Source: Rhyacichthys aspro
Lineage: Eukaryota; Chordata; Actinopteri; Gobiiformes; Rhyacichthyidae
Assembly: GCA_036850595.1 (NCBI GenBank)
Contig: CM072161.1
Location: forward strand, 9,755,905-9,819,904
Direction of reading: 5' to 3'
Length of the DNA stretch: 64,000 bases
Made by a program: the position numbers and the translations under genes. Shown here piece after piece: positions 11,301-24,050 of this stretch; within the stretch, counting starts at the first letter, position 1; each line of letters begins with the position of its first letter. The notes below the pieces were generated by a model. The model had not been told where the DNA came from. It saw only the letters and a list, made by a program, of their open reading frames with translations, and did not search any database.

Positions 11301-12646
11301 TTATAGGGCATTGGCAAGAATTGGTAACTCATACTTCAAGCAAGAAAAATACAAAGAAGCAGTTCAATATTTCAACAAGAGCTTGACAGAGCATCGCACT
11401 CCAGACGTCCTCAAGAAGTGTCAACAGGTGGGGTCACTCAGTCAAAAATGTCGTGCCGCAAGACAAAACTTTATAATGTTACTGTCTAATTTGTTGTAGT
11501 ACTCTGTCCATGTGTACATTACTAAGTTATCGCTCCCTGCAGGCAGAGAAAATCCTAAAGGAGCAGGAGAAACTAGCTTACATCAACCCTGATTTAGCCC
11601 TGGAAGAGAAGAACAAGGGCAATGATGCCTTTCAGAAGGGTGAGTAATATAAGTACTAGTTATTTCTGTTATTGGTTTCCAACATTTGTTTAAAATGCTT
11701 TGCCCTCTATAGGAGATTACCCTGTAGCCATGAAACATTACTCTGAGGCCATCAAAAGAAATCCTAATGATGCCAAACTGTTTAGTAACAGAGCTGCGTG
11801 CTACACAAAGCTGGCGGAGTTTCAGCTTGCATTGAAGGTATAGTGCATTCATTAATGATTACCATTTAAGACTACTTAGTCTTTCATTCTTAAAATTGCA
11901 AATGTTTTTTTCTTTTTTCTGTCAGGATTGTGAAGAGTGCATCAGGCTTGAGCCGTCATTCAGTGAGTAGACGTTGCTATTGTAGACGTTTTCTCTTGTA
12001 TATTTTGGGGGTTTATATCAGACAATAATTTTACATACATCTGTCCACAGTTAAAGGCTACACACGTAAAGGAGCTGCTTTGGAGGCTATGAAAGACTTT
12101 TCTAAAGCTATGGATGCATACCAAAAGGCATTGGACCTTGATTCTTCATCGAAAGTAAGTTTAAACACACAAAGTGTGCAATTCGTTTTCTATTCATGAT
12201 CATATAGTTTTAAATTTGTTTTTTGTTTTTTTGATAAGCCAGAAAAGTCTCTAGTTTACCCTGTTTATTATGCAACAGTAAGTTTTCAAACTAAATGGTT
12301 TCGTTTTCTATTTAAATACAGGAAGCCACAGAAGGCATGCAGCGCTGTATGATTGGTCAGGCTGTGAGGAATGACAGCCCTGAAGAAGTGAAGAAAAGGG
12401 CAATGGCTGATCCTGAGGTGCAGCAGATTATGAGTGACCCAGCCATGCGTATGATCCTTGAGCAAATGCAGAAGGACCCACAGGCTCTCAGCGAGTAAGT
12501 TTATTTATTTTTAATCAGTCTCCAAATGCGAATTCAATGTATGACTTTTAATTCTGTCCATTTTATATTGCAGTCACTTAAAGAATCCATTTATTGCCCA
12601 GAAGATTCAAAAACTGATTGATGTTGGACTGATTGCCATTCGTTGA
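8382..12646 (+). CDS. stip1: Stress-induced phosphoprotein 1 (STIP1/HOP), complete CDS
   Basis: Fourteen coding exons: 8382-8390, 9761-9970, 10059-10200, 10367-10508, 10640-10796, 10879-11005, 11117-11219, 11307-11427, 11543-11639, 11713-11837, 11926-11962, 12051-12154, 12322-12494 and 12574-12646. They total 1620 nt, giving 539 aa (human 543). Domains in order: TPR1 (about 4-105, binds the Hsp70 C-terminus), DP1 (about 125-168, FAMPNLYQKLESDPRTRELL), an acidic Pro-rich linker (about 185-212), TPR2A and TPR2B (about 221-455, the Hsp90 and Hsp70 clamps), and DP2 (about 488-527, ADPEVQQIMSDPAM). The protein ends in DVGLIAIR like its orthologues. It is a cytosolic adaptor that hands client proteins from Hsp70 to Hsp90. 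The first exon carries only MEK; that ATG was chosen because it splices in phase to the conserved VSALKDQGNKAL. Heat-shock regulation is likely from the element at 8230. Confidence 0.97.
9461..9640 (+). mobile_element. Retroposon 3' tail fragment in stip1 intron 1
   Basis: The stretch CCACCAACATGAAAAACGCC followed by a GGGCTGCCCACCGCTCC-like block and a TTTCTCCATGGGGTTAATAA end is typical of fish LINE/SINE 3' tails. A related block, CCACCAACATTAAAGCATGC, lies at about 25998-26017. The element is truncated, non-coding and sits inside the 1.37-kb first intron of stip1. I cannot name the family with certainty. Confidence 0.5.
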
Positions 12647-13500
12647 TGAGACACGAGCTCAATCCATGAAGAAAAACTACAGTGGAACAAAATTATTTTT
12701 CTCAGTTATTACTTTATCTTCTCTTGCCTTCAGAAACGTCCTGGGTCTTACTGAGACTATGTATTTTTTATTGGTTTCACTGTTCTTGCATTGTATCTAA
12801 AGCTTGCATGTCATGTTTAAAACATCCAAAGATCCCCATTGAGAGAACTGGATTCATTATCATACATATTCATATAGTTGACAAATATGCCTTGAACAAA
12901 GAAAACCGATGTTTAAAGGGAAAATCCACCCTAAAGCAATTCACATTTCTATCAGCTCATTACTGTGGGTAAAGGTAACCAGGCAAAGTTTGTCCGTGCA
13001 TACTACATGATTGGATTGTAGATTATAAAGTTTGTCAACATTGTATTTGTTAAATCCTGTGTTGTCTTCTTCAAGGCTTGACTAAAAACAATCTAAACAG
13101 AACAGAAGTGAGGCTTGTTTTTCTTTCCTGATGTTCCTGTTGTAATTCTGTATCACACAGTACCATTCACATATACTTTTTTATGTAGAATAGAATTTTA
13201 GAGCTCTTAAGGTATTATTTTTTGCCCCATTGTTTTGTGATAGTTTCAGTTTTCCAGCATTCCGAATGTATTTGTTTTGCCAGTTAGCTGGCATGATAGT
13301 ATTTATTAATTTTCTACTATTCAAGAGCCCAATTTGACATGTTTTACTTGTAAACATTTTTTATATCTCATGGGGCTCTAAAAACCTCTGTCTGAGATGG
13401 CTATCCTCAGAAAATGTGCTTTTGTAACACTTGTCAGACAGTTGGACTTTCAAACCAGTCTGGTTCAGTAAGAGAAATAAAATGTGATACTGTTATGGGT
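12647..13500 (+). other. 3' UTR of stip1 with polyA signal
   Basis: Non-coding AT-rich sequence follows the TGA at 12644-12646. The best polyadenylation signal is AATAAA at 13476-13481 (context GAGAAATAAAATG), giving a UTR of about 850 nt. Confidence 0.6.
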
Positions 13501-14235
13501 GGATTTGCCTTAAAAAATTCAACTTGGGTTATGCTGTGAGCATTTTTTATGCTTATTCACTTACCACCAAGGCAGTTGCTATACACTTAATATATTTAGT
13601 AACTGTATTCAAAGTATGTTTTATTTCTTTTATTACATTGAAGATAGCTTAGCCTGTTTTGTGAGGAAATAACATTGACATAAGTGTTAAAATCACTTCT
13701 GACCAATGTGCCACATGTGGCTTCAGATACCTCAAGTCACTGAATTTTTAGTGCGACTGTGATTCACATGTTAGAATCACTTGATTCTTTTGTTTCATGT
13801 TTTTACAGTCACCTTGATCTAAATTAAATGTACTTCTTGTGGCACACAACACAGCAAAAATATGGGCATTTATTATCAATGTCTCTAGAGTGAAACTGGA
13901 TTTAAAACACATGGCACATAGTTTTAAGGAAACCATTTTAAGTGTATTAATTGTACTGTGGAATACAGTATGTGAATGTATTTCAAAGGTGGATAATGAC
14001 GCCTCTCTTGTGTTTATTATTAGTGAAATATTGCATGACTAAATTAGTCATAAGAGTGGTATAGTAGGACTGTACATATTTGTACCGCTGCGTTAAAGAC
14101 GCTCATTTAGTCATTATTTGTCCCTTCTCGGTCTGAACACATAAAGCTTCAAGGACATTTATATAGTGGTATTGGGTGATTCATTACAATTATTTTAGTT
14201 GACACAGATTTGAATTCAGTTTTGATAAATTTTGA
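13501..14235. other. stip1-rps6ka4 intergenic spacer
   Basis: This AT-rich stretch lies between the stip1 polyA signal and the rps6ka4 promoter region. I see no coding exon, RNA gene or identifiable repeat in it. Frames at 13748-13936 and 13839-14042 are chance overlaps without domain content. Confidence 0.5.
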
Positions 14236-15073
14236 TTTGAACTTTCTCCGGAGCCAGACACGTCGCTCCGCCCACTTCGTGTCATGTGACCGAGCGTCGC
14301 CCAGGTTGTGTTGAAAGCATCCTGGCGTTAGCACTGAGCTATCAGCTGACTAAAATTAAAAAAATAACAACCTTAATGTCTTATCATGGGCTAGCAATAG
14401 ATAAGGTTCGGTGAAGATACGAAGGATACAGAACAGCATAACCTGTGTTTCAGCCCTGTCCACTAGCTGGTATTTAAACAGTCAATAAAAACATTAGCAT
14501 ACGCTAGCGTTCAAAGTTTGACGTGCAGAAGCTTTGCTAGAGCTAGCTGCTACTTTGTAAAATGATAATACGTGACCTGTAGCTTTAACTGTACAGATAA
14601 CAAAGTAGGGTTATCTTTTACCATGTAATAACTACGAAAACGCGTTTTGACAAGGCATTAGTGCTATTAATAAGCTAGAAATAGTTCGTAGTGAAGTGAC
14701 TTACTGTGAAGCAGCTAACGCTAACGCGATCAGTCTGCTCTAATTAAACGGACATATATTGTTTAGTTAAGCCCTTACGTTCTTGTAAAAAGTTGTAAAA
14801 TTGTCTATAAATTCTAATTAATGACTAAGTCATATTCTGCGCAGTCTCTATAAACATATAGTTCAAAAAATGTCCCATAATAGAGGATTGCCCTTAGTTC
14901 TAGAGTACTGTCTTGAAAACACATTTGTCCCGTAAACCTTGACCTAGTTAAAATGCACATACAATAACATAGTTAAGGTTTTTTTTATGTTTCACACTAA
15001 ACTGCCACAACATTTGGCTTTTTAGGCAATTTTATATTGACACCTTTGGCCATAGTTTACTTTAGTTTAAGTT
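14236..15073 (+). promoter_or_regulatory. rps6ka4 promoter and 5' UTR region
   Basis: About 14245-14330 is the only GC-richer block before rps6ka4. It holds a GC-box-like CTCCGCCC (about 14266-14273) and the E-box/M-box TCATGTGA (14282-14289). The remaining roughly 740 bp to the start codon is AT-rich. It contains a possible splice acceptor (TTTTTAG at about 15020-15026), so a non-coding first exon near 14.3 kb spliced to the ATG exon is plausible but unproven. No TATA box is obvious. Confidence 0.4.
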
Positions 15074-18000
15074 ATGCCTGGAGACGCTTCTGAAAGTAGT
15101 GATGACTCAGATTCACAAACAAATGAAAAAGCCTGCACTGTCAAGCACCAAATTACCAATGGTAAGTCTATCTGCTGCCTGGATATTGAAATACTTTGTA
15201 AGTGTCAAAAAGCATTCTTGAGGGTTTTTTTTTCCTTTAAATTTTCACTGCAGCAAACCTCACCGGCCACACTGAGAAGGTCGGTATGGAGAACTTTGAG
15301 CTGCTCAAAGTGTTGGGCACGGGAGGTCAGTATCTCAGTAAGACTAGATTCATAAAGCTACAAGTGTCATCCAACCAGGCCACATCAGAGTATGAACACT
15401 TTTTGGCATTGCTTTTGAGAAAAAAATATTTTATTGTTGTGTTATTACAGATTGATATTCTGAAATTCTGAAAGTGTAGTAGGCTACAGACAAACCATAT
15501 TCCAGGGATTTTTAGTTATTTGATTGCATTCAAAATATATATAGTAAATTATAGATTTTAACTAAATACTACGTTTAGTCTATGTTTGTTTAGGTGAATG
15601 AAATAATCTAACTCAACAACGTTTTGTCTAGCTTATGGAAAGGTGTTTTTGGTCAGGAAGAACAGCGGCCATGATGCAGGCCAGCTTTATGCTATGAAGG
15701 TAAGGGTTTGAATTGTTGTTTGAATTACAGCCATTTTAAACATATATTTTAAATTACTGTGAGTGAACTGTAAAACATCTTTTTTTACTACTGCAGGTGC
15801 TAAAGAAAGCAGCTATTGTACAAAAGGCAAAGACAACAGAACATACTCGCACTGAGAGGCAGGTGCTGGAGCACATTCGGCAGTCTCCCTTCTTGGTCAC
15901 TTTACACTATGCTTTTCAGACACAGAGCAAACTGCATCTTATACTTGGTAAAGAACAATTTCAGTATTAAAAGAAAATGTTTATTACAGCTGTTGTCATT
16001 TAACCTAAATTGTATTTATTTATCTCTGTGAGTGCAGACTATGTAAGCGGTGGGGAGATGTTCACTCATCTTTACCAGCGGGATCACTTTTCTGAGGAGG
16101 CAGTCCGGATTTACATTGGAGAAATAATTCTGGCACTTGAGCACTTGCACAAGGTGGGCAATAATAATATCATATTTGTATGTTTTTCTGTTTACTGTAT
16201 AGTGTGGATATTATTATTATTAGGACTAGTAGTATTTTCTATGTCAAATCTAACTTTATCTAACCTAAGTTGACTAATATTATTGGGATATAATGACTAT
16301 AGTCTTTGTGTTTTTACAGCTTGGCATTGTGTACAGAGACATCAAATTGGAGAATATTCTTTTGGATAGCGAAGGACATGTAGTATTAACAGATTTCGGG
16401 CTCAGTAAAGAGTTTCTAAAGGAAGAGGTAAATAAACATAAATAAATATTCACAAAAAATAAAGTAGCACTATTTTATTAATTATATAATGCTCTAACTA
16501 AAACTGTTTCATTCATGCAGAAGGAAAGGACCTATTCTTTCTGTGGCACTATAGAATACATGGCTCCTGAAATCATTAGAGGGAAGGCTGGCCATGGCAA
16601 GGTAAACTAGGGAAAAAAGTATGATTGATTTAAAAAGACCTATTAGAGACACCTTTTTAACTGCATTGCCAAAATATAAATATGCACTGTAGCATAAGAT
16701 TGCTTTTGTTTCTTCCTGCAGTCAGTAGACTGGTGGAGTCTGGGGATCCTAATGTTTGAACTGCTGACGGGAGCATCTCCTTTTACCTTGGAGGGAGAAA
16801 GAAATTCCCAAAGTGAGGTGTCAAAGTAAGTGCTATTCACTGTTGTATAAATGCTGTTTTATAATTAGTGCTCTGTATTATATAGTAGATATTTTTGAAT
16901 TATTTATAACTTCATTTTCCTACCCTCAGACGTATTCTCCGCTGTGACCCTCCATTTCCTTCTATGATTGGACCTACTGCTCAGGACCTGTTGAGGAAGT
17001 TATTGGTGAAAGATCCTCACAAGAGACTAGGCTCTGGTCCCAGAGGGGCTGAAGACATTAAAGCACATACATTCTTTAAGGTTCGACTTCCGCAGCTATT
17101 TACCCAAATACCACTATTTCTATATTCATGTATATAGCACGACCCACATTATATGTGATGTCCATTATTCTTCAACAGGGTCTGGACTGGGCAAACCTAG
17201 CACAGAAAAAGATGCCTAGCCCATTCAAACCAGAACTCAAGAGTGAACTTGATGTGGGGAACTTTGCAGAAGAGTTTACAGGGATGGATCCTGTTTACTC
17301 TCCTGCAAGCACACCACCGAGCACAGACCGTCTGTTCCAGGTTTGTATAAGACATCACAACTTCTGTTCAAAGCAATATTCTTAGTAATAAATATCATAT
17401 CATGTATCAGGGAGGTGGGTAATAGTGCACTTAAGAAAGCAACAGTACTTTTTAACATTTACATCTGTGAACGTGTAATGAATTTGAACTACCTGTAACT
17501 GCTAACCCAGCATCTGCGTTGTTTCACCTCAGGGCTACTCATTTGTTGCACCATCAGTCCTGTTTAAAAAGAATGCAGTCATGGGAGACTTTGTAGAAAC
17601 TCAAATTGGAGCTGATCGACCAGGTTCTGCCTCTGTTCAACGCAGTGCAATGTTGCAGGTAACTGTGACACTGAGGGACACAACATTTGACTGTTTTACA
17701 GTTGGGCCATAATTCTGATGTTTTTAGTGATGTATTAGTGAGACACTTTTGTGTAAAATAAAGCTGCTCTTGGATTAAACTTGCTGCTAACAGTATTCTT
17801 TCTTCTTTCAGGAGTCCCAGTTTTTTCAGAACTATGAGTTGTGTCTCCAGGGCCCACCCTTGGGTGAGGGTAGTTTCTCGGTGTGCAGAAAGTGCAGACA
17901 CAAGCAGAGTGGCCATGAGTATGCTGTAAAGATTGTCACTCGCAGGTGAGTCGATGGTGAATCATGATGACTAATCAGTATCTCCATGACTCAATATGCT

Positions 18001-20003
18001 TGAGCATGCTAATGCTATACGGCTGTTTTCATCGATCATCTCCTTTGACATTATTAGAATGGAGGCAAACACGCAACGGGAGATTGCTGCTTTGAGGCAG
18101 TGTGAATCTCACCCCAACATTGTCAAGCTGCACGAGGTCTATACAGATCAGGTACAGACAACAAGTGACAGTTGGATAACAAACTGCTTATACTAAATAT
18201 CTTTTTGTTTGTTTATTGAGAATACAATAGTGTCTCTTGTCTTCTCTAGTATCACACCTATTTAGTGATGGAGCTTCTGAAAGGTGGGGAGTTGCTTGAG
18301 AGAATTAAGAAGAAGAAACTATTTGGAGAAGCTGAGGCGAGTCAGCTGTTACAAAGTCTGGTCTCAGCAGTCAGCTTCATGCATGAAGCTGGAGTTGTAC
18401 ACAGAGACCTCAAACCAGAGGTAGGCTTTAATATGAGCACTAGACATTACATTAACAATAGGTCTGTCACATTGAGCCCATGCATTTAACATCTTTACAG
18501 TCATGCTGTTGTTGTATTACATCTTACAGTGCTTTATTTGATTAAAATGTTTTAAGTTTGAAAGGAAAGTGAGATGGATATTAATTGGCAACAGAAGAAT
18601 GGCGTTTTAATTGTCATCTCTTGTAAAAACTGGCAGCTCAGTGAGTTACAACCAAACCGTTTGCTTTGTCGGCAGGTTTGGGTGGGTGTTTTTAGAAATG
18701 ATTTGTAATTGATCAGAGTAGATGCAGTGGTCAATGGTTAACAATGTGTCTCTGCTTTTTGTATACAAGCAGTAACATCCTGAATGACAATCTTTTAAGT
18801 AACAGTATTGACACATTCAAATATTTAGTTCATTTTAAAATAACATAATTTCTGATAAGGTAAAGTAAACCAGCATGTTGAAATGTTTCATTTTGCAGAA
18901 CATACTGTTTGCTGATGAGGTGGAGGACTCAGCGCTGAAAGTAATAGACTTTGGATTTGCACGCCTGTGTCCAGCAGGCAGCGCTCCTCTTCAGACCCCT
19001 TGCTTCACGCTGCAGTACGCTGCACCTGAACTGTTTGAAAGTGCAGGATATGACAAAGCCTGTGACCTCTGGAGCCTTGGAGTTATCCTTGTAATTTAAC
19101 TTAGCTCTCAATTTTTACAACATTAGATAGATTAATTGCAGTTCTAACTGCCATCTGTGTGTGTTTTTTTATCAGTACACAATGCTGTCAGGCCAAGTGC
19201 CATTTCAGAGCGACCAGCGAGGCATGACTTCTTCATATGCTGCGGATATCATGCAGAAGATAAAAGAAGGTGACTTCTCTCTAGAGGGAGAGGCCTGGAA
19301 AGGTGTTTCAGAGGATGCAAAAGACCTTGTCAAAGGTTTGTCACATTTTGAAATTTGTGATAAGCGAAAAGGCAAATTAATCAGAATGATTTTTATTGTT
19401 TTTTTTTCTTTTTTACAAAGAGAAAGAAAATGCATACACCTAAACAAGTCGACAAAACACACACAACAAACAACTTAAGCCTGGGCTACATGCACAATAA
19501 AGCCATTAAGAGCAGTGTAACATCTTTGTTTGTTGTTTGTGATTGTAGGTCTCCTGACAGTGGATCCTGAGAGGCGTCTGAAATTATCTGACCTAAAGGA
19601 GAACAGCTGGCTGCAGGGGGGGGCGTCCATGTCCACAACTCCTTTGTGCACTCCAGATGTGTTAGAGTCCAGTGGTCCCACTGTCCGTACTTATGTCAAT
19701 GCCACATACAAGGTAAAGCATAGTTTATTCATTTAGTTCAAGCTCCACGATTACTTAAGGCTAACAGCTGTTCCCTTGTTAAACCCACAGGCCTTTAACC
19801 GTGGTAAGAGGGAGGGTTTCTTTCTGAAAAGTGTAGATAATGCTCCTCTTGCAAAACGGCGAAAGCTAAAGATGACGAGTACAGGAGTTGAGACCCGATG
19901 GAGTTCATCCTCTTCATCATCATCTTCATCTACGTCCTCCTCAATCTCTGCATCAGCCTCCAAAACAGCACCAAAGCCAACGGTGACCCCCAAGCAGAGT
20001 TAG
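15074..20003 (+). CDS. rps6ka4: Ribosomal protein S6 kinase alpha-4 (MSK2), complete CDS
   Basis: Eighteen coding exons: 15074-15161, 15254-15325, 15632-15699, 15797-15947, 16038-16153, 16320-16427, 16521-16601, 16722-16825, 16930-17080, 17179-17340, 17533-17658, 17812-17945, 18058-18151, 18250-18420, 18899-19090, 19176-19335, 19549-19712 and 19791-20003. They sum to 2355 nt, 784 aa (human MSK2 is about 772). N-terminal AGC kinase: glycine loop GTGAYGKV 51-58, ATP lysine K76, YRD base D172, DFG 190-192, activation-loop S207, turn-motif S354 (YSP) and hydrophobic-motif S370 (GYSF). C-terminal CaMK-type kinase: GEGSFSV 427-433, K449, HRD D538, DFG 559-561, T579 before APE. The MAPK docking and nuclear-localisation motif LAKRRKLK is at 734-741, followed by a Ser-rich tail. 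ERK or p38 activates MSKs, which phosphorylate CREB and histone H3 in the nucleus. The stretch YVSGGEMFTHLYQR and other positions favour MSK2 over MSK1 (RPS6KA5). All catalytic residues are present. Confidence 0.95.
19905..19950 (+). repeat. TCA/TCT microsatellite coding the MSK2 poly-serine tract
   Basis: A run of TCA, TCT, TCC and TTC-like triplets in exon 18 encodes about 13 serines (one Thr) after the docking motif of rps6ka4. The triplet composition keeps the frame. Serine-rich C-termini are normal in MSKs (human MSK1 has a comparable tract, from memory), but the pure-repeat nature makes the length likely to vary. Confidence 0.7.
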
Positions 20004-21780
20004 CCTCAACATGGAAGGAAAACATAAAGAAATCTGTAGTAAATGTTCGTACTATCGTGATGGTATAGATTATATGTGACAGGGCCACCCCACTTCAATA
20101 TATGATCGTAAACAAAAGGCTGGGTGTTAACCCATTAAAACTTTAGAAGAAACTTACTTTATGTTGACGACACTAGTGTATTTTTTTTCTCATTCTCCCA
20201 AACCCAACCGTATGTCTCTTTTTTTTTTTCTTGCAATGAGAAGAAATATGTCAACTTTTGAATTTTAGCCTCTAAATTTATGGCCTTAAACTAAATGTAG
20301 TCTTTAAGTATTAAATGTATATGGAAAAAGGGAAAAGGAGCCATTAATGGGCAGAAGCCATATCTGTCATAAAACAGTAACCATATCCATTGTGGATACA
20401 GAAATTGCACAAAGGAAGAATCTACAGACTTGAACCTTTGGTTGCCACATGTGAAATGATTGGTGAATGAAGATAAGAGTTTGGCCGCTGTATCAAAGGG
20501 CTGTGGCAGTCCCTTCTGTGAAGATAAATTTAGTTTTATTTTACCAGTAGATAAGGTTTGAAATCAGATTGAGAATGTAGAAAAATGTTAGAAGTAATAT
20601 GTGAGCAGAGGAAACTGTTCAGTACCTGATTTAAATTGAAATTGATGTAACCATGTGCAGTCCAAAGGGGGTGTCGTTACAAAGCAGTTGCACCTTTAAT
20701 GCACTACCAACATCACTGCCCCCAATGAACACGTCAAAGCTGCTCTGATTACAGCTGCAGTGTTATCGTTGTTCGCAAGTCAGAGCTGGACATAGTGGAT
20801 AAACAATCACACAGCAGTGTGACTCTTCTATGAATGCTGTACATTAGCATTATTGTTCTGTCCTTAAACTTTAGCATGTATATCTGTTGTGATGTGACTA
20901 TTTTGGTATCTTTGGCTCTGTAATATGTTCCTGCATTTATTTTTTGCTCCAACAGAACTTGATTGCATATAAACAGGGACAGACATAGTTGTGTGAGATA
21001 CTAACCAGAAGGTTTAAACACGGGTTCTGTACACCTACAATTCTTGCACCAAATGTGGCTTTCATGAGTTGTATCAAATTCATACAGTTGAGTATTGTTG
21101 CCCCAGTGGTCTGCTGCTGTAAGGGCTGCAAAGGTCACCTTTGGCTGACTTTTTTACCAATGTGGATATTAGACACTGTATCACTTTGAGTTACAGTTGT
21201 TGGAGGCTGCCTGTGAGAGCTGATGTATTAAAACCATCATGGATCTAAAGCAAAAAATGTATGTTTAATGGTCTTTAGATGTAATTATGTTTTTATCAGA
21301 TTTTATTCATGTTGCACATTGTCAGTTGATCAATTAACACATTTCAGCTTTAAAGGTGCTTTCACTGATATTTATTACATGTATTAGCTTTGAATGTTGT
21401 TTTACAATGCCGTGGTATTGGGTTTTAAAACTTTTGGCTCCTATGTACCATTGCTGTTGTTCTGTTCTGGGAGAGTAATTGTGCTCTTTTTGTATGAAAT
21501 GAAGCATTTTGCAAGTTACTTTGCTATTTCTCTTGTTGCCTGTCGCATCTGTCGTTTAAAATTTATGTTTGAGAAACTTTAAATCCAGAAACTGGGTTTT
21601 TATTGGTGTTGATATTTTGTTGGTAGTTAATATTTTAAATTTCTTTTTGTACTTTTTATGTTAAGCATTGCTATCTTCCTGAGATGCACTGTCACTGATG
21701 TTGTAACTGGGAATTTAAGATTTGCACCAAGATTTTTTGTGGGATGGTGCAAAAATAAACCTACTTTTTAATAGACTGTT
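20004..21780 (+). other. 3' UTR of rps6ka4 with polyA signal
   Basis: Non-coding sequence follows the TAG at 20001-20003. A good AATAAA lies at 21754-21759 (context CAAAAATAAACC), giving a UTR of about 1.77 kb. Several T-rich and ATTTA-like stretches are present. Frames at 20989-21189 and 21394-21582 show no domain. Confidence 0.6.
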
Positions 21781-24042
21781 GCTGTTGTTTATATTTTGCT
21801 TTACATTTATTTTGAATGTTTTACATTTAATGTAATTTGTAATTTTAATGTAGTGTATTATAATTGATATAATTGATATTTACTAAAGACATTAAACTCA
21901 TCCTAATGTTCAATCTGTTTTACAATGATCCACCTGTAATGAGGTTATCATACCATTAGGTGGCTACTGTGCACTGACTGTTTTACCATCATGCCTGTGC
22001 CTCTTGGATCCTCTCTAATTCGGTTACTATGGCGACAGTGATATTGTATCATTTGTGATTTAGTTAGTGCACTAAATATAGAAATGCACCGGCTGATATG
22101 TTACATTTGTCAGAACTGGATGATGTTGTGTGCTCTTCTAAATGCTTCATTGCAGACTAATGACAGGTTCTTGATGCAGAGTCCCATTAGGACAAGTGAA
22201 TGTTTAAGCACTGCTCTGGAGAACAGCGCAATTAACAAGACAGGACAGAAAGTACGGGACACAGACGGCAGGGCAGGACACAAAAGGACACCGCGGCCAC
22301 ATAATGATACAATCCTTTCATTACATGGGGCAAATTACCCCTCTCACTAACTAAACTACAGTGCCCACAAGAAGAAAGCGATGTGAAAGATGAGTTGGTA
22401 ATGAATAATAAAACTGTGGAAGAGACAATTGGGAAAAATTGACAAGTATATTGTTGCTGATTTACAAAAAGACACAAAAGGTGATGCTAGATTGGTGGCG
22501 GATGATTCATGTGATATCACAAAAGCAAGGAGAAACCAATAAAACTGATTGGCATGCTTTGCAGCCCGCTCATTGATTGTTGGCAGCAGATGAATCCCCC
22601 GCTGCGCTGAGCCTCCAGGCTAATCAAACTCTGTGCTTCACATATTCTACACACCGTGCGCTGCAGCAAAAGGCCACTGTTATTGGCACCGCATCCTTTT
22701 ACAAAGAGCTTCATTTTCTGAAGGGCAATGGAAACAAGCAAATGTTTACTTACTTATCATGCTTCTGTAGAGTCAAATAAAACACTGAGATTTGACCTGG
22801 TTAAATATAAGATTCATTAAAGACAGGTGTTAGACTATCATGGAATAATTATTGTTTAGTCTTTGTCATACTACACTTAAGTATAGTACAGGAGTTAGAC
22901 CTTTTGTTTTCTGGTTGTTTTATTTTAGGCCTGGCATTAGTCCTTGTTTAAAGGAGGATTTCTTATACAGCCCTGAATTGAAATTGATATAGCACAGTCC
23001 TGGTTTAGTCCACTTTAGCACACTGTTGCTGCTTGTACTGTTGATGTACATTTCATTCTTTGAGTCTCTGTATAATAAGAGCCAAAACTGACTCCATTGC
23101 CATGTGTTTCCTGAACCCTGGCGCTGTCCATGGTGCTGAGGGGGTGCACCATAAATCCCACACCACCGGGTGTCACTAAGGCACTGGGCTCCCACAGCAC
23201 GCCACACCGCAATGAGCAATTGAGAAAGGATGGATAACATGAATATAATGTGTCACCCAGTCATTAATCAAATCAATTCCAGGGTGGATGGATTGCACAG
23301 AATAACTGTAATATATCGAGCGTGACAAAGATGGATATGGATGAAACACTTGCTCAAAATCATCAATTACAATCTGAACGGCTTGGATGGGACCCAAGAC
23401 AAGAGTGTGTTTCCTCCAGTCAGCAGCACTCAGAGAAAAGGGGGGGACACATTTAACAGTCGCACCACCAATCTGCTGCCCAAAGTACACATTTATATAT
23501 TGGATTTCAGAGCTCGCTTTATACCAACTGTGTGTTTCTGGCTCGAAAACACAACACTTTTGTATCGAATAATGCCCCACTTGTTACAGCTTTGTCTATT
23601 GTATACAGCAGTATATTTATTCACAGAGTATCTATATATACTACATTATTAATTATATACAGTACACTTTTACATTATTATGGTATGCTCTGCAAATATA
23701 TAGACACACAATGTTATTAAACCTACAAAATATTGAAATAGATCACAGTCTAATTGCATTTTCTAAAAACTACTACTTGGCAATTGTGCTGGTATACTTT
23801 TAGAATGTAACACTCAACATGCAGTGTATTATATGTAACATGAGCATATTTTTGGTCTGCATAAATCATTATCACAAGGATAAGGGCATCTATATATATG
23901 TGCATGATTCATCTAGATGTCATTCAACAGTGATTTCAAAACACACTGTAGGCGGGAAATCATTCCCACCTGCAGCTTTTTATCGATCGTAACCCATTAT
24001 TCGCTGATACTTATGTTCAATTTTACATTCATATATTGACAA
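21781..24042. other. Intergenic stretch, no gene seen
   Basis: There is no coding exon or RNA gene I can support. A partial RFX-like site (GTTACTATGGCGACAG, about 22023-22038) is present. The 22.0-22.8 and 23.0-23.6 kb parts have more balanced composition than their surroundings and could hold conserved non-coding sequence, but nothing diagnostic is visible. Confidence 0.4.
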
Positions 24043-24050
24043 TGTACAGA

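Noticed and set aside
17960..18000. Possible box C/D snoRNA in an rps6ka4 intron (ATGATGA at 17964)
   Set aside because: No paired D box with flanking complementary stem is found at a suitable distance.
15074..20003. Assignment as rps6ka5 (MSK1)
   Set aside because: Residues such as YVSGGEMFTHLYQR, FTLEGERN, GLDW, LDVGNFAEEF and NRGKREGFFLKSV follow MSK2 more closely than MSK1 as I remember them. Synteny with stip1 agrees.
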